Shown: positions 33,714-42,653, counted from the first letter of the stretch. The stretch: 53,545 bases of DNA from Alphaproteobacteria bacterium (GCA_016793165.1 JAEULA010000047.1:1-53545); one strand, 5' to 3'. The notes: generated from the sequence alone by a model not told the origin. Numbers and translations are program-made.

Positions 33714-34635
33714 GCCAGTCGAGGATCCGCGCGGCGACGGCTTCGCTGCCGCGGTCCATCATCGGCATGTGGGTGTGGCCGTGCAGGCCGAGTGCGGCGA
33801 GGCGCCAGACCTCGCTGCGCGCGCCGACGCGGGCGAGCGTCGCCGCATAGGCGTCGATCTTGGCGACGAGGCCGGTCCAAAGCGGTGTTGCGTCGAGGAA
33901 GTCGCCGAGCACGAACAGGAAGCGATGGCCCGCGGCGGACGCGACGCTCGGCTCCGGGAAGCCCGAGGGCTCGATGCCGACATAGGCGGCGACGAGCTCG
34001 GGCCGCGCGAGCGCTGCAACCAGCCCGTGCTCGCCGCCCTGGCTGTGCGCGACGACGATGCAGCGGCCGATGCGCTCGATCGCGGCGATCAGCGCCGCCT
34101 GCGCGCGCTCGTTGTTCGAGGCCCAGCGCGGGCTGAACGCGGCGAGGAAGGCGTCGAGCGCCTCGACCGGGAAGCGCTGGCCGGCGAAGCCGCGGCGCGC
34201 GGCGAAGTCCTCGGCGCGGCCGAAGCGGAACAGCGCCCAGGCTTCCTCGGCGCTGCGTAAGACCGGCGATCCTTCCCAGACCTCCGGGAACGGGCACCAG
34301 CCGGCGCGGCCGCGCTCGACTCCGTCGATCACGTAGACGGGATGGCCTGCCTCGAGGAACAGGCGCGCCCAGCCGGGGCGACCATCGGGCGTCGTCTCCC
34401 ACATCGTGCCCGACAGGCCACCGCCGTGCTGGAACAGCACCGGCAGGCGCGTGGCACCCGCCGGGATCATGTACTGCACGTAGGCGTGGTCGACGTGGTA
34501 GCGGCCGTTGGGATTCCAGTCGAAGGTCACGCTCGAGGTGAAGCGCACCTTCTCGATCGTGCGGCCGGCGATCTCCACGATGCGCCCGCCGACATGGAAC
34601 GAGCCCCAGTCGGCCAGCGCGACCGGCTGCGTCAC
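33700..34635 (-). CDS. Alpha/beta-fold hydrolase
   Basis: A 311-residue esterase/lipase-like protein. The nucleophile elbow is VVAHSQGGEHG near residue 198 (Ser in HSQGG), the oxyanion region is LFQHGGGLSGTMWE near 67, and the late His may be in LGLHGHTHMPMMDRG near 285. The start is GTG at 34635, overlapping the upstream binding-protein stop (GTGA), so it is coupled to that gene and may act on the imported compound. No signal peptide is seen. Confidence 0.85.
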   Translation of the reverse strand: MTQPVALADWGSFHVGGRIVEIAGRTIEKVRFTSSVTFDWNPNGRYHVDHAYVQYMIPAGATRLPVLFQHGGGLSGTMWETTPDGRPGWARLFLEAGHPVYVIDGVERGRAGWCPFPEVWEGSPVLRSAEEAWALFRFGRAEDFAARRGFAGQRFPVEALDAFLAAFSPRWASNNERAQAALIAAIERIGRCIVVAHSQGGEHGLVAALARPELVAAYVGIEPSGFPEPSVASAAGHRFLFVLGDFLDATPLWTGLVAKIDAYAATLARVGARSEVWRLAALGLHGHTHMPMMDRGSEAVAARILDWLNAA

Positions 34636-35834
34636 TTCTTGACCAGCGGGCACTCGCTCTTCTCGAGCGGCAGGGTCACGTCCGCGGCCGGGATCGTGGC
34701 GACGATCTTGAAATAGTCCCACGGGCCCTTCGATTCCGCCGGCGACTTCACCTGTGCGAGGTACATGTCCCGGAAGACGCGGCCGTCGTCGCGGATGCGC
34801 GCGCCCTTGGTGAACATGTCGTCGACCGGGATCTCCTTCATCTTGGCCACGACCGTGCGGCCGTCATCGGTGCCCGCGGCCTGCACGGCCTTGAGATAGT
34901 GGCGGACCTGGCCGTAGACGCCGGCCTGCAGGAACGAGGGCGGCCGGCCGAACTTCTCGCGGAACTTCGCCGAGAAGGCGCGCGTCTCGTCGTTCATGTC
35001 CCAGTAGAACGGAGTCGTCAGGTAGGTGCCCTGCGTCGCCTGGAGGCCGATCGCATGCACGTCCGAATCGAGCATCAGCAGCGCCGCAAGCTTCTGGCCG
35101 CCGGCCTGGATGCCGAACTCCGAGGCCTGTTTCACCGCGTTCACCAGGTCGCCGACCGCGGTCGCGAGGCCGATGACCTCGGCCTTGGTGCCCTGGAGCT
35201 GCAGCAGGAACGAGGCGAAGTCCGAGGCGTTGAACGGATGCTTCACCGAGGCGAGCACGCGGCCGCCGTTCTGCGAGACGTACTCGGCCGCATCCTTCTC
35301 GAGCGCGTGGCCGAAGGCGTAGTCGGCGGTGAGGAAAGCCCAGCTCTTGGCGCCCTGGCGCAGGACGGCGGCGGCGGTGCCGCGCGACAGCGCATAGGTA
35401 TCGAACGTCCAGTGCACGCCGTTGGGCGAACAGTTCTTGCCCGAAAGCAGCGAGGTGCCGGCGCTGGAGATCAGCGCGACCTTGTTGGCGTTCTTGGCCA
35501 GCTCCTGCACCGCGAGCGCGACTCCCGAATGCGGCAGGTCGGCGATGACGTCGACGCCCTCGGCGTCGAACCACCGGCGCGCGATCGACGCGCCGACATC
35601 GGGCTTCTGCTGGTGGTCGCCCGACACGATCTCGATGCGCTTGCCGGCGACGGTGTTGTTGACCTCGGCCGCCGCCATGCGCGCGACCTCGACGGAACCC
35701 GGGCCGGTCGAATCGGCCGAGCTCGCGCTCATGTCGGTGAGGATCCCGATCCTCACCACGTCGCCGGAGATCTGGGCGATGGCGGTGCCGGCAAGCAGGA
35801 CGCCGGCGAGGCCGACGGCGAGGGAGCGAAGCAT
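34632..35834 (-). CDS. LivJ-like periplasmic binding protein, orphan
   Basis: A 400-residue exported protein: signal peptide MLRSLAVGLAGVLLAGTAIA, then the type I periplasmic-binding fold (VRIGILTDMSASSADSTGPG, IEIVSGDHQQKPDVG and VIADLPHSGVALAVQELA). This resembles the Peripla_BP_6 proteins of branched-chain or aromatic-acid importers. It is coupled to a hydrolase gene and has no permease or ATPase beside it. It could serve the binding-protein-less LivHMGF cluster at 17008-20297; that link is an inference. GGAGG lies upstream of the ATG. Confidence 0.92.
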   Translation of the reverse strand: MLRSLAVGLAGVLLAGTAIAQISGDVVRIGILTDMSASSADSTGPGSVEVARMAAAEVNNTVAGKRIEIVSGDHQQKPDVGASIARRWFDAEGVDVIADLPHSGVALAVQELAKNANKVALISSAGTSLLSGKNCSPNGVHWTFDTYALSRGTAAAVLRQGAKSWAFLTADYAFGHALEKDAAEYVSQNGGRVLASVKHPFNASDFASFLLQLQGTKAEVIGLATAVGDLVNAVKQASEFGIQAGGQKLAALLMLDSDVHAIGLQATQGTYLTTPFYWDMNDETRAFSAKFREKFGRPPSFLQAGVYGQVRHYLKAVQAAGTDDGRTVVAKMKEIPVDDMFTKGARIRDDGRVFRDMYLAQVKSPAESKGPWDYFKIVATIPAADVTLPLEKSECPLVKK

Positions 35835-36022
35835 GGACGAACCTCCGGCTGGGACGGCGAGCGAACGGCGCCGCGATCGGGATGGCGCATCTAAGCCCCT
35901 CTCGCGCCGCGGGTGAAATGGATAGTGCTGCCGCGCTCGCGAGGAATTGTCGCGCCGTCGCGCTGGGCGGGGCCGGGCGGGCCGCTATATTGCGCGGCGA
36001 ATGCGGATGGGGATGCCGGGCA
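35835..36022. promoter_or_regulatory. Divergent promoter region
   Basis: A 188-bp spacer between the LivJ-like gene (minus) and the sulfite-oxidase-like gene (plus). TATATT at 35986-35991 is a plausible plus-strand -10 box, about 30 bp before the chosen start. No clear -35 or operator was recognised. Confidence 0.35.
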
Positions 36023-36688
36023 ATGGCGAAGGACGAAGGCTTGACGGACAGGATCAAGGCGAAGCTCGTCGAGACCAAGCAGAAATGGGCCAGCGAGGGG
36101 CGGCTGCTCACCGGCGCGACCGCGGCACCGGAGGTCCAGCGCCTGCCACCCGGCCAGCGCGAGGTGAAGAACTGGCCGGTGCTCGACCTCGGCATCCAGC
36201 CGGAGATCGCGTCGGCGCAATGGAAGCTGGAGGTCGACGGGCTCGTCGAGAATCCGATCGCGTGGAGCTTCGCCGATTTCCAGGCTCAGCCGCAGGTGAC
36301 GATGCACTCCGACATCCACTGCGTGACGCAATGGTCGCGCTTCGACAACACCTGGCAGGGCGTGGCCACGCGTCGCCTCGTGGACATCGTCAAGCCGAGG
36401 CCCGAGGCGCGGTTCATCGTCCAGACGTCCTATGACGGCTACACGACCAACGTGCCGCTGGCCGACTTCGCGGACGACGACGTGCTGCTCGCGCATGCCT
36501 GGGAGGGCGAGCCGATCAGTCGCGAGCACGGGGGCCCCGTGCGTCTGATCCTGCCCAAGCTCTATCTCTGGAAGAGCGCGAAATGGCTGACGAAGATCAC
36601 CTTCGTCGCCGAGGACAAGCCGGGTTTCTGGGAAGTGCGCGGCTACCACATGCGCGGCGATCCCTGGAAGGAAGAGCGCTACGGTTGA
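36023..36688 (+). CDS. Sulfite-oxidase-like molybdopterin oxidoreductase
   Basis: A 221-residue Mo-pterin domain protein. DIHCVTQWSRFDNTWQGV near residue 97 has the Cys expected to bind molybdenum, and GGPVRLILPKLYLWKSAKW near 173 is characteristic of the small sulfite-oxidase-like/MsrP-related group. The natural substrate is unknown. There is no signal peptide, unlike MsrP. It lies 100 bp before the glutathione peroxidase gene on the same strand, so a shared link to oxidative stress is possible. Confidence 0.9.
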   Translation: MAKDEGLTDRIKAKLVETKQKWASEGRLLTGATAAPEVQRLPPGQREVKNWPVLDLGIQPEIASAQWKLEVDGLVENPIAWSFADFQAQPQVTMHSDIHCVTQWSRFDNTWQGVATRRLVDIVKPRPEARFIVQTSYDGYTTNVPLADFADDDVLLAHAWEGEPISREHGGPVRLILPKLYLWKSAKWLTKITFVAEDKPGFWEVRGYHMRGDPWKEERYG

Positions 36689-36788
36689 AAGCGGTGCCGC
36701 CCGTGCCGGTCGTGTCGGCGCCCGGCGCGCGTCCGACATCGATGCGCCCGGCACGGGCGACTTGCGAAGCGCGAATGGCAACGTCTCG

Positions 36789-37409
36789 ATGAAAGGCTGG
36801 CATCGCATGGTCCTTCGACACCGGATTCCGCGCCGCGCCTTCCTGTTCGCCGCGTCGAGCGTCGCGGCGCTCGCCGGCTTGTTCGAGCGCGGCGCCGCCC
36901 AGATCAAGCCCAGCGGGAGGAAGACGACGATGAGCGCGCACGACTTCACCTTTCCCGCCATCGACGGCGGCGACCTGCCGCTCAAGGCCTGGGCCGGCAA
37001 GCCGGTGCTGGTCGTGAACACCGCCTCGTTCTGCGGCTTCACGCCCCAGTACCGCGAGCTCGAAGCGATCTGGCGCAAGTACAAGGAGCGCGGTTTCGTC
37101 GTGCTCGGCGTGCCGTCGAACGATTTCGGCCAGCAGGAGCCGGGCAAGGCCGCGGAGATCAAGCAGTTCTGCGAGACCTTCGACGTCTCCTTCCCGCTCG
37201 CCGACAAGCAGGTCGTGGTCGGCGCCAAGGCGCACCCGTTCTACAAATGGATCGTCGCCGAGCTCGGCGAGACCGGCGCGCCCCGCTGGAACTTCCACAA
37301 ATACCTGATCGCCCCGGACGGCACGCTCGCCGGCGCCTGGCCGAGCAGCGTCAAGCCCGATGCGCCCGCGATCACGCGCGAGATCGAGGCGCTGCTGGCA
37401 AAGGGGTGA
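36789..37409 (+). CDS. Glutathione peroxidase family protein with export signal
   Basis: A 206-residue thiol peroxidase. The redox Cys is in ASFCGFTPQY near residue 82, the Gln in GVPSNDFGQQEPG near 115 and the Trp in PRWNFHKYLI near 168, so the family triad is complete. The N terminus RIPRRAFLFAASSVAALAGL is a Tat-like or Sec signal, so the protein is probably periplasmic; most GPx-family proteins of related bacteria are cytoplasmic. The in-frame ATG at 36930 would instead give a cytosolic form, so the start needs experimental support. Confidence 0.88.
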   Translation: MKGWHRMVLRHRIPRRAFLFAASSVAALAGLFERGAAQIKPSGRKTTMSAHDFTFPAIDGGDLPLKAWAGKPVLVVNTASFCGFTPQYRELEAIWRKYKERGFVVLGVPSNDFGQQEPGKAAEIKQFCETFDVSFPLADKQVVVGAKAHPFYKWIVAELGETGAPRWNFHKYLIAPDGTLAGAWPSSVKPDAPAITREIEALLAKG

Positions 37410-37620
37410 GTCGCGCGCGGCCGTCGCCGCACAGGCGCTCGGCCGGATCCCGGTCCCCCGATCCAGGCGGCGCGAGCCGGATCCTGCGGACGCGACGCTC
37501 TCGTCGCCGCGCAATGCGCCCCAGCCGCCCGTTCCAGTCAGGGGATCGGCGGTGCGGGCACCGCGGAGGCGACGATCGATCGGCCGCGCGCGCGGCAATC
37601 CGTGCCGCCGTCGCGGCGCC
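37410..37620. other. Non-coding spacer between convergent genes
   Basis: 211 bp with no convincing gene. It holds two direct copies of GCCGGATCC (37442-37450 and 37476-37484), 34 bp apart. A terminator for either side is not clear. Confidence 0.4.
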
Positions 37621-38718
37621 TCAGCTCGTCTTGCCGCGCGTGAGCAGCGGCCACTCCACCTCCACGATGCCGTCGCGCACGCCGTACATCACGTCGTGGA
37701 GATGGGTCGTGGTGTCGGAATAGCCGACGACGAATTCCACATGCTCGCCGAGCCGCGGCGTCGCGCTCGGCTGCTCGAGATCGATCGAGGTGTGCTCCGC
37801 CGACAGCCGGATCTCGGCGATGCGCCCGAGGCCCAGCGGATGCGGCATCGCGTAGTCGCCGGAGATCGACTTGCGGCCGCCGTCGCAGATGATGCGGGTC
37901 GGCAGTGGCCGGCTGACGACGCCCGTGAGCACGGTGAGCGACGGCGGCAGGTCGAGGCCGAGCTTCGTCGTGTAGCGCATGTCCGAGAACATGCCGCCGC
38001 CGGCCTCGATCTCGGTGACGCCCGGGACGCGCAACGTCTGATGCAGCGTGCCGGTGCCGCCGCAGCTGACGATGCGCACGTCGAGCCCGGCCTCGCGGCA
38101 GGCCTTCGCGGCGGCGAGGATCGTGCCGACCGCCTCGGTGACGGCGCGCTGCTTGGCATCGAGGTCGGTCAGGCCGGTGGCATGGCCCTCCCACCCCATG
38201 AAGCCGCAGAAGTCCAGCGATGCATGCCCGGCGACGTGCTTCGCCAGCGCCAGCGCCGCCGCCGGGTCGCGGACCCCGGCGCGCCGGATGCCGATGTCCA
38301 TCTCGACGACGACCCGCAGCCGCACTCCGGCCGCGGCGGCCGCCGCGCCGAGGGCATCGACGTTGAGCGGATCGTCGACCGCCACGATCACGTCGGCATG
38401 CCGGCGCAGCCGCACGAGCCGTGCGATCTTCTGCGGCGGCACGATCTGGTTGCCGAGCAGGATGTCGCGGATCCCGGCCGCGGCCATGATCTCGGCCTCG
38501 GCAAGCTTGGCGCAGGTAACGCCGATCGCGCCTGCCGCCAGCGTCTTGTGCGCGATCGCGGGGATCTTCACCGCCTTGATGTGCGGGCGCCAGGCGATGC
38601 CGGCGGCGCGGCAGGCGCCGGCGATGGCGGCGATATTGGACTCCAGGCGGTCGAGATCGACGATCAGCGCCGGCGTGTCGAGCGACGACTTCGGCGCGCC
38701 GACGGACGAGAACGGCAT
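37621..38718 (-). CDS. DSD1/D-threonine-aldolase-like PLP enzyme
   Basis: A 365-residue fold-type III PLP protein (alanine racemase-like barrel plus C-terminal domain). The N terminus reads LDTPALIVDLDRLESNI, and the PLP lysine is in RPHIKAVK near residue 46. SCGGTGT near 222 fits the phosphate-binding loop. Known relatives are D-threonine aldolases and D-serine dehydratases, which bind a metal through His and Asp/Cys near the C terminus; here the corresponding segment reads GYSDTTTHLHD, with Tyr where His is expected. The reaction could therefore differ. Confidence 0.85.
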   Translation of the reverse strand: MPFSSVGAPKSSLDTPALIVDLDRLESNIAAIAGACRAAGIAWRPHIKAVKIPAIAHKTLAAGAIGVTCAKLAEAEIMAAAGIRDILLGNQIVPPQKIARLVRLRRHADVIVAVDDPLNVDALGAAAAAAGVRLRVVVEMDIGIRRAGVRDPAAALALAKHVAGHASLDFCGFMGWEGHATGLTDLDAKQRAVTEAVGTILAAAKACREAGLDVRIVSCGGTGTLHQTLRVPGVTEIEAGGGMFSDMRYTTKLGLDLPPSLTVLTGVVSRPLPTRIICDGGRKSISGDYAMPHPLGLGRIAEIRLSAEHTSIDLEQPSATPRLGEHVEFVVGYSDTTTHLHDVMYGVRDGIVEVEWPLLTRGKTS

Positions 38719-38792
38719 GCGTGCTTCCCCCTCTGCATGACGGCCCGGAGTTTGGCGAGGCGCCGCCGCCGCGTCCAATCCCCAGCGCGCCG

Positions 38793-39134
38793 TCAGCGCG
38801 CGGCGAGACCGAGCCAGGCCTCGCCGATCGCGACGGCGGCGAAGAGCAACGCATAGGCGAGGCAGGCCATCGCGCCGCGGATCCAGCCGAGGCTCTGCCA
38901 GTGGCGCGCGCGCCAGAGGGCGACCAGGGTGCAGAGCGCGAACCACGCCACGAAGACGGCGCGGACCGCCGGTGTCTCGCGTCCCGTCCAGATCGCGAAT
39001 CCGAACACGCCGACCATGCCGAGGAAGCCGCCGAGCCGGAGCGCGGCGCGCAGCGGATCGCTCGACGCGAGCTCGTAGATGGTCGAATAGCCGCGTGGCC
39101 GCTCGGGCGGCCCGGGCGCCGCCGGCGTCGTCAC
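38793..39134 (-). CDS. Small membrane protein of unknown function
   Basis: A 113-residue protein with three predicted transmembrane segments (LRLGGFLGMVGVFGFAIW, VRAVFVAWFALCTLVALW and MACLAYALLFAAVAIGEAW). It has a Pro-rich N-terminal tail. No family was recognised. It lies between an MBL-fold gene (25 bp) and the PLP enzyme gene on the same strand and may be cotranscribed. Reading-frame support is moderate. Confidence 0.6.
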   Translation of the reverse strand: MTTPAAPGPPERPRGYSTIYELASSDPLRAALRLGGFLGMVGVFGFAIWTGRETPAVRAVFVAWFALCTLVALWRARHWQSLGWIRGAMACLAYALLFAAVAIGEAWLGLAAR

Positions 39135-39159
39135 GCGATGCCCGACCGCGACGGGCGCG

Positions 39160-40002
39160 TCACTGCACCGAGGCCGGCGCGTAGGGGATCTGCTGGCGCT
39201 GCAGCCAGTCGTGGTTGATCCAGAGCTGGGCGTTGTGCTGCGCCATCAGGTCGCGCAGCCGGCGCATCGAGGCGAGGGTCTGCTCGCGGTCGACGTTCAT
39301 GGCCGGCACGCGCGCATTGTCCCAGTTGTCGCGGAAATGCACCGCGTCGCCGGTCATCAGCACGACGCCCGTCTTCGGCAGCCGCACCATCAGCGACTGG
39401 TGGCCGGGCGTGTGCCCGGGCGTCGAGAGGATCGTCACCGCGCCGTCGCCGAACACGTCGTGGTCGCCCGCGAGCTTCATCACCTTCTGCTCGGCGGGGA
39501 ACGGGGTCGGCTTGCCGCCATAGGCCCAGTCGTACTCGGCCTGCTGGAACACCAGCGTCGAGGCGGGGAACAGGGCGAGATTGCCGACATGATCGCCGTG
39601 GGTATGCGAGATCGCGACAAAGGTCACGTCGGCGGGCGCGACGCCGATCTCGGCGAGCTGCCCCGCCAGGGTCTTGAGCCGCTTCGCCACGCTCGCGCCG
39701 CCCGCCGCGGCGATGCCGTCGGGCGAGGCTGCGATCGCGTCGGGATAGCCCGTGTCCCACAGCAGCAGGCCCCTGGCATGTCGCACGAGATAGCAGTTCG
39801 CCGCCATCTGGATCGGCACGCCGACATTGACCCCCGGCGACCAGCGCGACTGGTCCCTGGCGAGCGACTGGCCGCAGTCGAACACGTAGACGCGCTCGGC
39901 CTCGGCCGCGGTCGCTGCCAGGCCGGCCAGCATCGTGGCGCCCAGCGTCGCGACGCCGAGCGCGGCGGCGATCGCGTCGCGGATGGTTCGGAATGTCGTC
40001 AC
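39160..40002 (-). CDS. Exported MBL-fold hydrolase (AHL-lactonase-like)
   Basis: A 280-residue metallo-beta-lactamase-fold protein with a signal peptide (ALGVATLGATMLAGLAATAAEA). The metal motif is ISHTHGDHVGN (HxHxDH) near residue 133. A later His is in STPGHTPGHQ near 192, and the metal Asp is in TGDAVHF near 216. The layout resembles N-acyl-homoserine lactonases, but other lactones or esters are possible. The GTG start at 40002 is supported by GGGAG about 8 bp upstream; there is no better ATG. Confidence 0.88.
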   Translation of the reverse strand: MTTFRTIRDAIAAALGVATLGATMLAGLAATAAEAERVYVFDCGQSLARDQSRWSPGVNVGVPIQMAANCYLVRHARGLLLWDTGYPDAIAASPDGIAAAGGASVAKRLKTLAGQLAEIGVAPADVTFVAISHTHGDHVGNLALFPASTLVFQQAEYDWAYGGKPTPFPAEQKVMKLAGDHDVFGDGAVTILSTPGHTPGHQSLMVRLPKTGVVLMTGDAVHFRDNWDNARVPAMNVDREQTLASMRRLRDLMAQHNAQLWINHDWLQRQQIPYAPASVQ

Positions 40003-40085
40003 GCGGCGTCTCCCGGGTTCGTTGACGGCGCCAGCGTCGGCCCGCAGCGGGCGCCGGCGCAACTCAGATCGCCGTGAGCGCGGGC

Positions 40086-41168
40086 TCACGCTTGCACGGC
40101 GCGGCGCAGCAGGTCGAAGCGCTTCAGCGCGTCGCGCGGATGCAGCGGCTCGGCCAGCGCCGGTGAGATGCGGCCGAGGGCCTCGACCACCGCCGGGGTG
40201 AAGGTGACCGTGCCGTCCGCGGCGATCGCCTCGACCCCGTCGCCGCGCATCTGGCGCGCATGGCGCGCGAGCACGGCCTCCTGCGTCAGGCCGGGCGGCA
40301 GATCGAGGGCGATCCGGCCGTCGGCGATCGCGACCGGCCACCCGCCGGGCAGGCCGAAGGGCGCCGGGGTCGACACGCGCGCCGGCACCGCGCCCGGCAG
40401 CAGCGCGAGCAGCGTCGCGATCGCGGCGACGCCGGTGAGCTGGTTGTAGCGGATGTCCGGCGACAGGCCGAAGCCCTCGTAGGCGAGGTCGCCGACCGGT
40501 GTCGCCTCCTCGCCGGCGAAGGCGAGCACGCGATCCGCGGGATCGGCCGGCAGCGTCGCGGTCATCACGCCATAGACCTGATGGTGATGCGCGACGACGC
40601 GCACCAGCGGCGGCGGCGCGTTGCGGCCCTCGCGCTCGGCGCGGCGGCGCAGGGCGGCGAGGATGCGGCGCTGGATCATCGAGGCGTTGCCGAGGCCGAT
40701 CGTCGGCGCGAGGCCGCTTTTCGCCAGGATGGCGTGCGTCACGTCGGGGAAGGAGAGATTGGCCACGGGGCCGCGATAGTCGACGGTGCGGACCGCGGTC
40801 ATGACCGACGTCAGCACCGGCAGCTGCGCGGGAAGCTGCACGCCGAGCCCTGCGGCGCCCAGCGCCCGCGCGAGGGTGTCGCCGCGGCCCGTCATCGCCC
40901 AGGGCCCCTGCAGCGTGGCGGACTGCACGAGCAGGTCGGGGCGCGCCTCGCGCAACAGCCGCTCGACAGCCGCCGTGTCGGTGCAGTCGAGGGCGACGAA
41001 GCGCACGACCGCGTCGTGGCAATCCTCGATCATCGCGGCCAGCTCGGGGCCGCGGCCCTGGTTCAGCCCGACCAGCGTCAGCCGCGCCACCTTTCCCGAG
41101 GCGGCGAGGCCATGGGCGAGGCGCAGGCCCATGTCGCCGACGCCGACGATCATCACATGCGCGCTCAT
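40086..41168 (-). CDS. Saccharopine-dehydrogenase-like NAD(P)-binding protein
   Basis: A 360-residue protein with an N-terminal Rossmann fingerprint VMIVGVGDMGLRLAHGL and VALDCTDTAAVERLL. The rest, with LSFPDVTHAILAKSG and GLGNASMIQ, is conserved in a group of uncharacterised proteins found beside branched-chain ABC genes. It follows livF by 2 bp. It may reduce an imported amino-acid-like compound; no specific reaction is assigned. Confidence 0.7.
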   Translation of the reverse strand: MSAHVMIVGVGDMGLRLAHGLAASGKVARLTLVGLNQGRGPELAAMIEDCHDAVVRFVALDCTDTAAVERLLREARPDLLVQSATLQGPWAMTGRGDTLARALGAAGLGVQLPAQLPVLTSVMTAVRTVDYRGPVANLSFPDVTHAILAKSGLAPTIGLGNASMIQRRILAALRRRAEREGRNAPPPLVRVVAHHHQVYGVMTATLPADPADRVLAFAGEEATPVGDLAYEGFGLSPDIRYNQLTGVAAIATLLALLPGAVPARVSTPAPFGLPGGWPVAIADGRIALDLPPGLTQEAVLARHARQMRGDGVEAIAADGTVTFTPAVVEALGRISPALAEPLHPRDALKRFDLLRRAVQA

Positions 41169-41170
41169 CC

Positions 41171-41893
41171 TCACACCTTCGGCAGATAGACCTCGCGGAG
41201 ATCCTCGGCGGCGAGCAACTTGGCCGAGGGGCCCTCCATCACGCAGCGGCCCGTCTCGATGACGTAGGCGTAGTCGCTGATCTGCATCGCGGCCGTGACG
41301 TTCTGCTCGACGACGAGCACCGAGATGCCGCGCTCGGCGAGCTGCAGGATGATCTCGAGGATCTGGTTCACGACCTTCGGCGCGAGGCCGAGCGACGGCT
41401 CGTCGAGGATCAGCAGCTCGGGCTCCGCCATCAGCGCGCGGCCGATCGCCAGCATCTGCTGCTGGCCGCCGGAGAGGCGCGAGGCCGGGCTCGCGCGCCG
41501 CTCCTTCAGGACCGGGAACATCGCGTAGATCGCCTCCACGGCCTCGCCGAAGGGCTTGCTGCGGCCGGGCAGGTGGGCGGCGAGCAGGTTCTCCTCGATC
41601 GTCAGGCGCTGGAAGATGCGCCGGCCTTCCGGGCAATGCGCGATGCCGCGAGCCACCACCTTGTCGGCGCGCAGGCCGGTGATCCGCTCGTCGCGGAAGA
41701 ACACGTCGCCGCCGTGCACCGTCGCGAGGCCCGAGATGGTCCGCAGCAGCGTCGTCTTGCCCGCGCCGTTGGGGCCGACGACGGCGACGACCTCACCCGG
41801 ATGCAGCGCGATGCTGATGGCGTGCAATATCCGCGTTCGCCCGTAGCCGGACTCGATGCGTTCGACCCTCAGCAGCGGCTTGGATGGCGTCAT
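41171..41893 (-). CDS. Branched-chain amino-acid-type ABC ATPase (LivF-like)
   Basis: A 240-residue ATPase: Walker A GPNGAGKTTLL near residue 40, CPEGRRIFQRLTIEENL near 85, LSGGQQQMLAIGRALM near 137 and Walker B LLILDEPSLGLAP. The ATG at 41893 lies 100 bp inside the end of the upstream livG reading frame, an unusually long overlap. It completes the LivFGMHJ importer. Confidence 0.95.
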   Translation of the reverse strand: MTPSKPLLRVERIESGYGRTRILHAISIALHPGEVVAVVGPNGAGKTTLLRTISGLATVHGGDVFFRDERITGLRADKVVARGIAHCPEGRRIFQRLTIEENLLAAHLPGRSKPFGEAVEAIYAMFPVLKERRASPASRLSGGQQQMLAIGRALMAEPELLILDEPSLGLAPKVVNQILEIILQLAERGISVLVVEQNVTAAMQISDYAYVIETGRCVMEGPSAKLLAAEDLREVYLPKV

Positions 41894-42653
41894 GTTCACC
41901 GGGGGCTCCGAGATAGGCTTCCTGCACCGCTTCGTTTCCCTGCACCTCGGCCGGGGTTCCGGCAAAGAGCAGCCGGCCCTGGTGCATGACGTAGATGCGG
42001 TCGGACAGCGACATGACGAGGTTCATGTCGTGCTCGACCACGATCATCACGAGGTCCGGGCGCTTGAGCGCCTCGAGCCGCCGGCGCAGCGCGTCGGTCT
42101 CGGCGTGGTTCAGCCCGGCGGCCGGCTCGTCGAGCAGCAGCGCGCGCGGCCGCGTGACGAGGGCGCGGGCGATCTCGAGCTGCTTCTGATGGCCGTAGGC
42201 GAGGCTTCGCGCCGGCTCGTCGGCGACGCCGTCGAGCTCGAAGCGCTGCAGCGTCTCGAGGCAGCGCGCCCGGCGCGCGGCCTTGAGCGCGCGGCTCGCC
42301 GGAGGCCAGAGCAACTCGGCGGCGACGTGGGGAAAGGCCTCGGCGAACAGCGCGACTTCGAGGTTCTCCAGCGCCGTCATCTCGTCGAAGAGGCGGATGT
42401 TCTGGTAGGTCCGGCTGAGGCCGGCGCGCGCGATCCTGTGCTTGGGCAGGCCCGAGATCGTGCGGTCGTCCAGCGCGATGCGGCCGGAACTGACGCTGTA
42501 CGAGCCGGCGGCCATGTTGATCAGCGTCGACTTGCCCGCGCCGTTCGGCCCGATGATCGAGGTGATCAGCCCGGGCTCGAAGCGCATCGACACGTCGGTG
42601 ATCGCGCTGAGCGCGCCGAAGCGCTTGGAGACGTTCTCGAAGACGAGGCTCAT
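41793..42653 (-). CDS. Branched-chain amino-acid-type ABC ATPase (LivG-like), extended C terminus
   Basis: A 286-residue ATPase: Walker A GPNGAGKSTLI near residue 36, RTYQNIRLFDEMTALENLEV, the LivG-like signature LAYGHQKQLEIARALV near 158, and Walker B LLLDEPAAGLNHAE. The usual LivG end (VQEAYLG) is followed by about 34 extra residues (PGEHDAIQAAAEG and on) read in a frame that overlaps livF by 101 bp. This looks like loss of the usual stop codon; whether the tail is functional is unknown. Its ATG overlaps the livM stop. Confidence 0.93.
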   Translation of the reverse strand: MSLVFENVSKRFGALSAITDVSMRFEPGLITSIIGPNGAGKSTLINMAAGSYSVSSGRIALDDRTISGLPKHRIARAGLSRTYQNIRLFDEMTALENLEVALFAEAFPHVAAELLWPPASRALKAARRARCLETLQRFELDGVADEPARSLAYGHQKQLEIARALVTRPRALLLDEPAAGLNHAETDALRRRLEALKRPDLVMIVVEHDMNLVMSLSDRIYVMHQGRLLFAGTPAEVQGNEAVQEAYLGAPGEHDAIQAAAEGRTHRVRLRANADIARHQHRAASG

